From: CBDBGD01 sp965205235
GTDB taxonomy: Bacteria > Chloroflexota > Dehalococcoidia > Lucifugimonadales > UBA1127
DNA length: 64,000 nt
Direction of reading: 5' to 3'
Assembly (NCBI GenBank): GCA_965205235.1
Contig: CBDBGD010000006.1
Coordinates: 124,001 to 188,000, forward strand
This document shows, piece after piece, positions 1 through 8,500 of this stretch (the first letter of the stretch is position 1; each line of letters starts with the position of its first letter). The translations under genes were made by a program, and so were the position numbers. The notes beneath the pieces were generated by a model. That model saw only the letters and a program-made list of their open reading frames with translations, searched no databases and was not told where the DNA came from.

Positions 1-32
1 TTAGCCACACACGGCTCCAGAGGTGGGCCACA

Positions 33-473
33 ATGCGCGTACCCATGAAGGTAGACTACGGGGTCCGAGCGCTGGTGGAGTTGGCCCAGAACCACGGCGA
101 AGGGCTGCTGATGCCCTCGGCCACGATAGCCGGGAAGCAGAGCATCCCCGAGCCGTACCTGGACCAGCTTCTAGCCCTGCTGAACAAGTCAGGGCTCGTC
201 CGGAGCCGCCGGGGACCGCAGGGCGGCCACATGCTGGCCCGCCCGCCCAGCGAGATCACGCTGACGATGGTGATGAACACGCTGGAAGGCCCCGCGGCGC
301 CCTTGGACTGTCTGGACGAACCAGGCGAGTGTACCCTGTCCGGCGCCTGTGCGCAGCGCGAGATGTGGCGGTCAGTGGAAGAGGCTTTCGAGCTGGTGTT
401 GCAGTCAACCACGATCGGCGACCTGGCCATCCGGCAGCGTCAGCTGACGGCACGCAGCACCTACCAGATCTAG
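33..473 (+). CDS. Rrf2-family transcriptional regulator, probably Fe-S type
   Basis: A 146-residue winged-helix regulator of the Rrf2 family (IscR, NsrR and CymR relatives). The N-terminal 60 residues match the family pattern (KVDYGVRALVELA, then SIPEPYLDQLLALLNKSGLVRS, then a GPQGGH wing). Three cysteines follow at positions 93, 100 and 106, close to the cluster-ligand spacing of IscR/NsrR, so an Fe-S cofactor is plausible. It sits directly upstream of a MoeB-like and a CysM-like gene on the same strand, which suggests a regulator of cysteine or sulfur metabolism, as CymR is. That role is inferred from context. The start at 33 is the first ATG; another ATG lies four codons in. Confidence 0.88.
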   Translation: MRVPMKVDYGVRALVELAQNHGEGLLMPSATIAGKQSIPEPYLDQLLALLNKSGLVRSRRGPQGGHMLARPPSEITLTMVMNTLEGPAAPLDCLDEPGECTLSGACAQREMWRSVEEAFELVLQSTTIGDLAIRQRQLTARSTYQI

Positions 474-600
474 ACTCGACGCCTCGGCCACACGAACCGC
501 AACCGGCATCCGGGTGGTGCCGGAATCTCCAGCGCTGGCAGAAGGCGTCTTTTTGTTGCCCGCCAGTCCGGAATCGGCACGAACCAAGGAGGTCTGACAG

Positions 601-1422
601 ATGACGCAAGTGCGAACGATGACACCGGAGCAGGTGAACCGCTATAGCCGGCATATCATCATGCCCCAGGTGGGCAGCCGAGGGCAGCGCGCCCTGATGG
701 AGTCGAAAGTCCTCATCGTGGGCGCCGGGGGCCTGGGCTCGCCCGTGGCGGTCTACCTGGCCCTGGCCGGCGTTGGGACGATTGGACTGGTCGACTTCGA
801 CGTGGTGGACCTGTCCAATCTCCAGCGGCAGATCCTCCACCAGACAGAGGACGTGGGCCGGCCCAAGGTCGTCTCGGCGCAGGAGACCATCGCAGCCTAC
901 AACCCCGACGTCGAGGTACGTGTCCACGAGACCCGCCTCTCGTCCGAGAACGCCATGGAGATCATGGGCCAGTACGACGTCATCGTGAGCGGCGCCGACA
1001 ACTTTGCGACGCGCTACCTGCTCAACGATGCGGCGTACCTGCTCGGCAAGCCACTGGTCGACGGCAGCATCCTCATCTTCGACGGCCAAGCGACGGTCTA
1101 CATCCCCGGCAAGGGGTGCTACCGCTGCCTCTTCCCAACGCCTCCACCGCCCGGCGCCGTCCCCAGTTGCGCCGAGGCCGGCGTACTGGGCGCTCTCACG
1201 GGCATGGTGGGAAGCATCCAGGCCGTGGAAACGCTGAAGCTGATCCTGGGCATCGGCGAATCGCTGTCGTCGCGGCTGCTGCTGATCGACGCTCTCAGCA
1301 TGGAGTTCCGCGTGGTGCGCATCCGCCCCAACCCCTCGTGCCCCCTCTGCGGCGCGGAGCCCAGCGTCCACGAGCTCATCGACTACGAGGTCTTCTGCGG
1401 CCTCCCGGCGGCAGCGGACTAG
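601..1422 (+). CDS. moeB: MoeB/ThiF-family sulfur-carrier adenylyltransferase
   Basis: A 273-residue E1-like enzyme that adenylates the C-terminal Gly-Gly of a small sulfur-carrier protein. Seen: nucleotide-binding GAGGLGSP at 41-48, two zinc-binding Cys pairs (C173/C176 and C247/C250), and the conserved catalytic-type cysteine at C190 in VPSCAEAG. There is no rhodanese domain, so this is the short MoeB/HesA form rather than MoeZ. A strong AAGGAGG ribosome site precedes the ATG. Its immediate neighbour encodes a CysM-like synthase, so it may serve cysteine synthesis from a thiocarboxylated carrier as well as, or instead of, molybdopterin synthesis. No carrier protein gene is adjacent. Confidence 0.9.
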   Translation: MTQVRTMTPEQVNRYSRHIIMPQVGSRGQRALMESKVLIVGAGGLGSPVAVYLALAGVGTIGLVDFDVVDLSNLQRQILHQTEDVGRPKVVSAQETIAAYNPDVEVRVHETRLSSENAMEIMGQYDVIVSGADNFATRYLLNDAAYLLGKPLVDGSILIFDGQATVYIPGKGCYRCLFPTPPPPGAVPSCAEAGVLGALTGMVGSIQAVETLKLILGIGESLSSRLLLIDALSMEFRVVRIRPNPSCPLCGAEPSVHELIDYEVFCGLPAAAD

Positions 1423-1430
1423 CGGGGCGT

Positions 1431-2417
1431 ATGAGCGCACACGAGGACTTCCCGGAGCTTTCGGGCTTCCAGAGCGGCGGGCTAAAGCGCGACCTGCTGG
1501 ACGCCATCGGGAACACGCCGCTGGTGCACCTGCCGCACGTGAGCCCCAAGCCGGGCGTTCGCATCTTCGCCAAGCTGGAGGGCCAGAATCCCACGGGCAG
1601 TGTCAAGGACCGCATCGCCCGGTCGATGGTCCTGAACGCCGAGCGCGACGGCACCCTGACGCCGGACGTCACCGTGTTGGAGCCCACCAGCGGCAACACC
1701 GGCATCTCCCTAGCCCTGACGTGCAAGCTCCGGGGGTATCGACTCAAGGTGGTGATGCCCGCCAACGTGAGCGCCGAGCGGACCCAGCTTCTGGAGGCCT
1801 ACGGCGCAGAGGTGGTCACCAGCGACGGCGACAAAGGCACGAACTACGCGATCCAGGTGGCCCAGGGGATGGTCGAGGCGGAGCCGGGCGCGTACTTCAT
1901 GCCGTACCAGTACGGGAACCCCGCCAATCCCCAGGCCCACTACGAAGGCACGGCGGCGGAGATCCTGGATGCGCTGCCGGAGGTGGACGTCTTCGTCGCG
2001 GGACTGGGCACCGGCGGCACGCTCATGGGCGTGGCCCGCCGCCTCAAGGAGCACAATCCCGCCATCCGCATCATCGCCGTGGCCCCGCATCCGGAGGACG
2101 TGATCATGGGGCTGCGCAGCCTGGAGGAGGGGTTCATACCCCCCATCCTGGACCTCTCCATGCTCGACGGGCGCATCATGATCGACAGCCAGGAGGCCTT
2201 CCGCACCACGCGCGGTCTGATGGAGAAGGAAGGTCTGTTCGCCGGCATCTCCTCCGGCGCCGTGGTCGCCTGCGCGCTTCACGTGGCACAGCGGATGGAA
2301 AAGGGCAACATCGTCTGTCTGCTGGCGGACGGCGGCTGGAAGTACCTCAGCACCAATCTCTGGACGCGGGACTACGCCGCTCTGGAGAAGGTGGTGAAGG
2401 GCAAGATCTGGTGGTAG
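1431..2417 (+). CDS. cysM: PLP-dependent cysteine synthase (CysM-like)
   Basis: A 328-residue fold-type II PLP enzyme of the cysteine synthase family. Seen: the PLP lysine K59 in NPTGSVKDR, the substrate loop PTSGNTGISLA, the glycine-rich phosphate loop GTGGTLMG, and the C-terminal SSGAVVACA. The protein ends in an aromatic KIWW tail, reminiscent of mycobacterial CysM, which uses O-phosphoserine and a thiocarboxylated carrier. Starting at the ATG at 1431 gives a normal family length; the frame is open further upstream but has no homology there. It begins 8 bases after the moeB-like stop, so the two are probably co-transcribed. Whether the donor is sulfide or a carrier thiocarboxylate cannot be read from the sequence. 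Confidence 0.9.
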   Translation: MSAHEDFPELSGFQSGGLKRDLLDAIGNTPLVHLPHVSPKPGVRIFAKLEGQNPTGSVKDRIARSMVLNAERDGTLTPDVTVLEPTSGNTGISLALTCKLRGYRLKVVMPANVSAERTQLLEAYGAEVVTSDGDKGTNYAIQVAQGMVEAEPGAYFMPYQYGNPANPQAHYEGTAAEILDALPEVDVFVAGLGTGGTLMGVARRLKEHNPAIRIIAVAPHPEDVIMGLRSLEEGFIPPILDLSMLDGRIMIDSQEAFRTTRGLMEKEGLFAGISSGAVVACALHVAQRMEKGNIVCLLADGGWKYLSTNLWTRDYAALEKVVKGKIWW

Positions 2418-2477
2418 GGCGGCGGAGCCGCTCTCGTTTGCGTCGTGAGGGTTGGTTCGCCATCTGGGAGGGGTCCA

Positions 2478-2504
2478 GGTTCCTGCCTCCGCAGGAACGA
2501 CGAC
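2478..2504. repeat. Family A palindromic intergenic repeat
   Basis: One copy of a short hairpin repeat with core GTTCCTGC-CTCC-GCAGGAAC followed by GACGAC. Related copies lie near 40559, 52171, 52354, 53501, 53679 and 59278. It occupies the gap between the converging cysM and rnh-moaC genes. Confidence 0.75.
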
Positions 2505-2547
2505 ATTCGCCCTGACCTCAGCCCTGTCCCCAAGGGGAGCGGCCTCG

Positions 2548-3501
2548 CTACTCCAGGACGATGTCCCCGCTGCGGCCGCCGCTCTTGCGCACCAGCCGGA
2601 CGCCCTCGATGCGCATGGCCCGGTCCGCGGCCTTGGCCATGTCGTAGATGGTGAGGGCGGCAACGGTCACGGCGGTGAGCGCCTCCATCTCGACGCCCGT
2701 GCGGGCGACGGCCCGGGCCGCCGCCGTGATGTCGATGGCGCTGCGAGATTCGTCGAAGGCGAACTTGACGTCGATGTGGGTGAGGGGAATGGGGTGGCAG
2801 AGGGGGATGAGCTGCGGCGTCTGCTTGGCGCCCATGATCCCGGCCAGCCGAGCCATCGCCAGAACGTCGCCCTTCTCGACGCCGCCCCGTCGGATGAGGG
2901 CGAGGGTCTCGGGCCGCATGACGATGCTGCCGCGGGCCACGGCCTCCCGCGCCGTCTCGGGCTTCGCCCCCACCCCCACCATGCGGGCCCTGCCCTGCTC
3001 GTCGAGGTGGGTGAGGCGCGCACCCTCGGCCCCGCCGGAGGGCGGCGGTGCTGCAGCTGCGACCTGCGCCGTCCCGCCGAGGCGCACGTAGCGCTCCAGC
3101 GCGGGCTTCTCCCGTACCACGCCCGCCTCCCACTGGGCGAGGGCGTTGACGAACTCGTTCTCCGGGTGGCCGGTGTGGCCCCGCACCTCTTCCCATCGGA
3201 CACGGCGGGAGGCCGACATCTCGTCGAGCAGACCCCAGAGGTCCAAGTTGACACGACGCTTCCAGCCGCGCGTCATGGTGGCCACCACGTAGCGACTGTC
3301 ACTGTAGAGCGTGACCTCCGCCCCTTGAGGGACGGCCTCGAGAGCCTTGATGGCCGCGGTCTGCTCCATACGATTGCTCGTGGTTCGGCCCTCGCAGCCG
3401 GAGAGGACCCTGGGTGCGACGCCGCCGTCGACTATGAGGGCAGCCCAGCCGCCCTTGCCCGGATTGCCGTCGCAGGAGCCGTCCGTGTAGATGCGCAGCA
3501 T
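2548..3501 (-). CDS. RNase HI - MoaC fusion protein
   Basis: One continuous 317-residue frame joins two unrelated enzymes. Residues 1 to about 140 are ribonuclease HI: YTDGSCDGNPGKGG carries the first catalytic Asp, NRMEQTAA the Glu, YSDSRYV the second Asp, and RGHTGHPENE the histidine loop. The position of the fourth carboxylate (D134 in E. coli) is Asn here. Residues from about 160 to 317 are MoaC, cyclic pyranopterin monophosphate synthase, with LCHPIPLTHIDV and GVEMEALTAVTVAALTIYDM. A low-complexity Ala/Pro linker joins them. It lies 7 bases downstream of moaA on the same strand, so the MoaC half is in its expected context. The RNase H half would degrade RNA in RNA-DNA hybrids. Confidence 0.9.
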   Translation of the reverse strand: MLRIYTDGSCDGNPGKGGWAALIVDGGVAPRVLSGCEGRTTSNRMEQTAAIKALEAVPQGAEVTLYSDSRYVVATMTRGWKRRVNLDLWGLLDEMSASRRVRWEEVRGHTGHPENEFVNALAQWEAGVVREKPALERYVRLGGTAQVAAAAPPPSGGAEGARLTHLDEQGRARMVGVGAKPETAREAVARGSIVMRPETLALIRRGGVEKGDVLAMARLAGIMGAKQTPQLIPLCHPIPLTHIDVKFAFDESRSAIDITAAARAVARTGVEMEALTAVTVAALTIYDMAKAADRAMRIEGVRLVRKSGGRSGDIVLE

Positions 3502-3508
3502 ACGGGGA

Positions 3509-4516
3509 CTAGCCTCCCACCCGGTACATCTCCACCTTCTGCGGACGCGGCTCCGTGAGGGAGGCCCGCTCCTCCGAGTAGCGGTCGTCGCGGAGGTTCC
3601 AGACCCGCCGGACCCGCTCCTCCAGCTCGGCGTCAGTGGCGCCGGCGCGCAGCGGCCCCTTGAGGTCGGAGCCCAGGCTTGAGAAGAGGCAGGTGTAGAG
3701 GACGCCGTCGGCCGAGAGGCGCGCCCGGGTGCAGTCGCCGCAGAAGGGCTTGGTCACGGAGGCGATGACGCCGATTTCCCCCTCGCCGTCGCGATAGCGA
3801 TAGCGGAGGGCCACCTCGCCGCCGTAGTTGGGCGGCAAGGGTTCGAGGGGCATGACCGCGTCGATGCGCTCCAGGATTTCGTCGGCGGGCACCACCTCGT
3901 CCAGCCGCCAGCCGTTGCGGGTGCCCACGTCCATGTACTCGATGAAGCGGACGATGTGGCCAGCGTCCTTGAAGAAGCGGGCCATGTCGACGAGGGTGTG
4001 GTCGTTGACGCCGCGCTGCACCACCACGTTGATCTTGATGGGCGTAAGACCGGCGGCGACCGCGGCGCGTATCCCTTCCAGGACGTTCTCGGTGGTGAAG
4101 CCGCGGCCGTTCATTCGACCGAACGTCGCATCGTCAAGGCTGTCCAGGCTCACGGTGACCCGGTCGAGCCCGGCGTCCGCGAGGGCTTGCGCCCTGGCGG
4201 CGAGGAGGTAGCCGTTGGTCGTCAGGGTCAGGTCCCGGACGCCCTCGATGCCGGCGAGCTGCGCCACCAGCACCTCCAGGCTGTTGCGCACCAGGGGCTC
4301 CCCGCCGGTGAGGCGGAGCTTGGTGACCCCCATGTCGACGAAGATACGGGCCAGGCGCGTGATCTCCTCGAAGGTGAGCACTTCGGCCCTGGGGAGGAAC
4401 GGATAGCGCTCGCCGAAGACCTCGGCGGGCATGCAGTAGGGGCAGCGGAAGTTGCACCGGTCCGTGACGGAGATGCGCAGGTCCGCGAGCCGCCTGTTCA
4501 GGGTGTCAGTGACCAT
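3509..4516 (-). CDS. moaA: GTP 3',8-cyclase MoaA
   Basis: A 335-residue radical SAM enzyme for the first step of molybdopterin synthesis, acting with MoaC. Seen: the N-terminal cluster motif CNFRCPYC, LRLTGGEPL, the C-terminal second cluster motif (CGDCTRARL plus a later Cys in YTCLF), and the diagnostic Gly-Gly C-terminus. The frame is open 43 codons upstream of the chosen ATG at 4516, but that stretch overlaps rdgB and lacks homology; MVTDTLNRRLADLR is the natural start. It lies between rdgB (11 bases upstream) and the RNase H-MoaC fusion (7 bases downstream), apparently one operon. Confidence 0.95.
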   Translation of the reverse strand: MVTDTLNRRLADLRISVTDRCNFRCPYCMPAEVFGERYPFLPRAEVLTFEEITRLARIFVDMGVTKLRLTGGEPLVRNSLEVLVAQLAGIEGVRDLTLTTNGYLLAARAQALADAGLDRVTVSLDSLDDATFGRMNGRGFTTENVLEGIRAAVAAGLTPIKINVVVQRGVNDHTLVDMARFFKDAGHIVRFIEYMDVGTRNGWRLDEVVPADEILERIDAVMPLEPLPPNYGGEVALRYRYRDGEGEIGVIASVTKPFCGDCTRARLSADGVLYTCLFSSLGSDLKGPLRAGATDAELEERVRRVWNLRDDRYSEERASLTEPRPQKVEMYRVGG

Positions 4517-4527
4517 CTCCGACTCTC

Positions 4528-5220
4528 TCAGCTCTCCTGCAACTCCGGGTGCAGCGTGGCCAGCAGGGCCTCGGCGGCCCTGGCCGCGGCGGCCCGGTGG
4601 CTGATCCGATTCTTCTCCTCCAGGGCCAGCTCCGCCATGGTGCAACCCAGCTCAGGAATGTAGAACACGGGGTCGTACCCAAACCCCCCATCGCCGCGCG
4701 GCTGGAAGCCGATGACACCCTCGCACACTCCCTCGCACTGGTGCACCTGCCCCTCCGGCGATGCGATGGCGATGACGCTGCGAAACCGTGCCACTCGCTG
4801 CTCCCAGGGCGTGCCGTCGAGGCGACGGAGAAGCTCCCGCACCAGGTCCGCGTCCGAGGCGCCCTCCCCGGCGAAGCGCCGGGACCGGACGCCGGGGGCG
4901 CCGCCCAGCGCCTCCACCTCCAGGCCCGAATCGTCGGCCAGGGCCCACAGGCCGCTGTGTCGGGCGTACGTCCTCGCCTTGAGGGCGGCGTTCTCCTCCA
5001 GGGTCTCGCCGGTCTCCTCCACCTCGAAGTCGACACCCTCGTCCCGGAGGCCGACCATCTCCCAGGGGACCGATTTCAGGAGCTGGGCCAGCTCCCGCGC
5101 CTTGCCCGCGTTGGTCGTCGCCAGCAGCAGTTTCGCCGTCCTGCCCCCTTCCGTCCTCCGGCCCCACCGGGGCCCCAAAGACAAGAACGCGCCCAAGCAT
5201 ACGGCTCTGGGCGTGGACAT
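4528..5220 (-). CDS. rdgB: RdgB/HAM1-type dITP/XTP pyrophosphatase, start uncertain
   Basis: House-cleaning nucleotide pyrophosphatase that hydrolyses deaminated purine triphosphates. Seen: LLLATTNAGKARELAQLL, FEETGETLEENA-like helix, ADDSGLEVEALGGAPGVRSRRF, and FGYDPVF. The family normally begins one or two residues before KLLLATTNAGK, which here is residue 30 of the longest frame. There is no ATG, GTG or TTG close to that point; an ACG codon at 5139 lies just behind a purine-rich stretch. The ATG at 5220 is the most upstream option but lies at or ahead of the transcription start expected from a promoter at 5223-5252. First gene of the rdgB-moaA-rnh/moaC set. Confidence 0.88.
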   Translation of the reverse strand: MSTPRAVCLGAFLSLGPRWGRRTEGGRTAKLLLATTNAGKARELAQLLKSVPWEMVGLRDEGVDFEVEETGETLEENAALKARTYARHSGLWALADDSGLEVEALGGAPGVRSRRFAGEGASDADLVRELLRRLDGTPWEQRVARFRSVIAIASPEGQVHQCEGVCEGVIGFQPRGDGGFGYDPVFYIPELGCTMAELALEEKNRISHRAAAARAAEALLATLHPELQES

Positions 5221-5222
5221 TC

Positions 5223-5252
5223 ACTCTAGCAGACCCCAAGCGCAGGTGTCAA
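5223..5252 (-). promoter_or_regulatory. Candidate sigma70 promoter for rdgB-moaA-rnh/moaC
   Basis: On the minus strand, TTGACA (5252-5247) is followed after 18 bases by TAGAGT (5228-5223). Transcription would begin near 5216, inside the longest rdgB frame, which argues for a later translation start. Read by eye only. Confidence 0.45.
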
Positions 5253-5544
5253 AAGGAGCGTCGGCGCTGGATTTGGCTAGGCACTGTACATTGCCGCCGT
5301 CTTCCAGTAGAATGCTGCATCATTGGAAGATTGCAATAAACTTCACAATCAACGGGACTAGGCCTCCAGTAGAGCAGAGTGCAGAGAGAAGCGACAAGTT
5401 CCACGGGGTAACGGTGACGAATCAGAACGCCGACGGGGATATCGGTTACGTACTTCGCACAGCGAGGGACGCCGTCGGCCCACACCATGGCCTCGACACC
5501 CCGGTCCTCCCGTCCCGCGGACGGCGTACCATCGAGGCCGCAGC
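5253..5544. other. Intergenic region before gltB
   Basis: About 290 bases between the divergent rdgB and gltB genes. No convincing ORF, hairpin-terminator or repeat-family member was seen. It presumably holds the gltB promoter, but no consensus pair stands out. Confidence 0.4.
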
Positions 5545-8500
5545 ATGACACGCCGCCCTGACCGCGAAGCGGCACGCGGACTCCTCTGGCAGGGGATGGA
5601 ACGCGCCGCGTGCGGCGTGGGGTTCGTGGCCGACGTCGCCGGGGCCCGCACTCATCGAATCGTTCAGATGGCCGTGACCGCGGCGGTGAACCTCACCCAC
5701 CGCGGGGCCGTTTCCGCCGACGGCAAGTCGGGAGACGGCGCCGGCGTGCTGACGCAGGTCCCCGTGAAGCTCATGAACCGCGAGCTGGCCCAGCACGGCC
5801 GTGACCATCGCTTCGAGCCGGGCGACCTGGCCGTGGGCATGCTCTTCCTCCCCCACGAGGCCGCAGCGGCAGAGCGCAGCCGCCGCATCGTCGACGAGGC
5901 GCTGGCAGCCCACGCTCTGGAGGCGCTCCTGTGGCGACCCGTCCCCGTCGACGCCTCTGCCCTGGGCGACAAGGCCCTGCGCACGATGCCCACGATCGAG
6001 CAGGTCCTGGTGGGCCGTCCCCCGGCCATGGATCGCGGGGAGTTTGCCCGGTCCCTCTACCTGGCCCGCAAAGCCGCCGAGGCCGAGCACGTCAAGGCGG
6101 GTGTGCAGGACTTCTACGCCGTCTCCTTCTCGGAGGCCACGCTGGTCTACAAGGGGCTGCTGGTGGCGACGCAGCTCGCCCGCTTCTACCCGGACCTGAA
6201 GGACGAGGACTACGAAAGCGCCCTGGGCCTCTTCCATCAGCGCTACAGCACCAACACCTTCCCCACCTGGGCGCTCGCGCACCCCTTCCGCTTCCTGGCC
6301 CACAACGGCGAAATCAACACGCTGCAGGGCAACGTCAACTGGGTGCGCGCTCGGGAACCGGAGATGACCTCGCAGGTGTGGGGCGACAAGGTGAAGGAGC
6401 TCCGGCCCATCATCCAGCCGGAGGGGAGCGACTCGGCCCAGCTCGACAACGTGCTGGAGGCGCTGGTGCACTCGGGCCGGGGCGTCCTGCACGCGATGTC
6501 GATGCTGATCCCCGAGGCCTGGGAGAACATGCCGAACCTGGACGCCAAATGGCGCGCCTTCTACCAGTTCAACGCCTGCGTCACCGAGCCCTGGGACGGC
6601 CCCGCGGCCCTGGCCTTCTCCGACGGCGTCCTGGCCGCCGCAGCCCTGGACCGCAACGGCCTCCGCCCGGCGCGCTACCAGATCACCGACGACGGCATCG
6701 TGACGATGGCCTCGGAGGTGGGCGTGCTGGACGCCGAGGGCGCCCGGATCGTCGAGAAGGGCCGCCTGGGGCCGGGGCAGACGCTGGCTGTGGACACAGC
6801 CAACCACCGCATCCTGAAGAACGCCGAAATCAAGGATGCCCTTGCCACCCAGCGCCCCTATGACGAATGGGTGCAGCGCCACCTCTTCTCGCTTTCGGAT
6901 TACGTCCCCACCAGGGAGGGCGTAGCTCTATCCATCGAGCCCGCCGATCAGCAGTTGCAGAAGGCCTTTGGCTACACTGCGGAGGAGCTGCACCTCATGC
7001 TCCTCCCCATGGTGAGCGAGGCCATCGAGCCCGTGGGCTCCATGGGCGATGACACGCCTCTGAGCGTCCTGGCCACCAAGCCGCGGCTGCTGTACGCCTA
7101 CTTCAAGCAGAAGTTCGCCCAGGTCACCAACCCCCCCATCGACCCGCTCCGAGAGCAGATCGTCATGGCCCTCCACACCTATCTGGGACAACGGGGAAGC
7201 CTGCTGGAGGAGACGCCGGAGCACGCCCGCCTGCTCTTCCTTCCCAGTCCCGTCCTGCTCGACCACGAGTTGGACGCCCTCCGAAATATTCCGCAACAGG
7301 AGTTCCGGTCAGCCACCATCTCCTGCCTCTTCCCGGCCGACGGCGGGCCGGGGGCCCTCAAGCCCGCGCTGGACCGGGTCTGCGACCAGGTCGTCGAAGC
7401 AGTGGAGGGTGGCGCACGCATCATCGTGCTGTCCGACCGCGGGTCCGACGAACACTTCGCCCCCATTCCGATGCTCCTGGCCACCGGCGCCGTGCACCAC
7501 CACCTCATCCGCAGGGGCATCCGGATGCAGTGTTCGCTGGTGGTGGAGACGGGAGAAGCCCGGGAGATGCACCACATAGCGTGCCTGGTGGGCTACGGGG
7601 CGCACGCAGTGAACCCGTACCTGGCCTTCAGCACCGTTCGCCGGATGGTGGAGGATGGGCACTACCGCGAGCTCCAGGAGGCCACACTGGGGACCGCCCA
7701 GTCCAACTATCGGAAGACCCTGGAGAAGCAGCTTCTGAAGATTATGTCAAAGATGGGGATCTCCGCGATCGCCAGCTATCGCGGCGCCCAGATCTTCGAG
7801 GCCATCGGAATCGGCCCCGAGGTCATCGACTCCTGCTTCGCGGGGACCGTCTCCCAGATCGGCGGCATCGGCTTCACGGAGATCGCCCAGGAGGCGCTGG
7901 CGCGCCACGCCCTCGCCTACGGCGATGGGGTCGCACGGTTGGAGGACTACGGCTATTACCGCTTTCGGAAAGCGGGCGAGCCCCGGGCCTTCAGTCCGCT
8001 GATGACCAAGCCTTTCCACAGGGGAGTGGCCAACGGCGGGAGCCAGGAGGACTACCGGGAGTTCGTCAGGCAGACCACGGGCGTGGGCCCCCTGGCCCTA
8101 CGGGACCTGCTGCAGTTCTCGCCACTGGGCCCGGCAGTACCCATCGGCGAGGTTGAGCCTGCCCAGGACATTGTCATGCGTTTCAGCACCGGCTCCATGT
8201 CCCTGGGCGCCCTCTCCCCCGAGGCGCACGAGACGCTAGCCATCGCCACGAACCGCATCGGCGCGAAGGCGAACACCGGCGAGGGCGGCGAGCCTCCCGA
8301 GCGCTACAGCCAGCGCAACGGCCACGACAACAACGCTAACTCGTACGCCAAGCAGGTGGCCTCCGGCCGCTTCGGCGTGACGCCCGCCTACCTGGCCAAC
8401 GCAAAGGAGCTGGAGATCAAGATGGCCCAGGGCTCCAAGCCGGGCGAGGGAGGCCAGCTTCCCGGGCACAAGGTTGTGGCCCACATCGCCCGGCTGCGGC

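Noticed and set aside
531..560. Terminator after the Rrf2 gene (CCAGCGCTGG then CTTTTTG)
   Set aside because: The self-complementary stretch has no room for a loop and is not adjacent to the T run, so a real terminator is doubtful.
256..1440. Long minus-strand frame across the Rrf2 and moeB genes
   Set aside because: It is antisense to two well-supported genes, low in recognisable motifs, and typical of shadow frames in GC-rich DNA.
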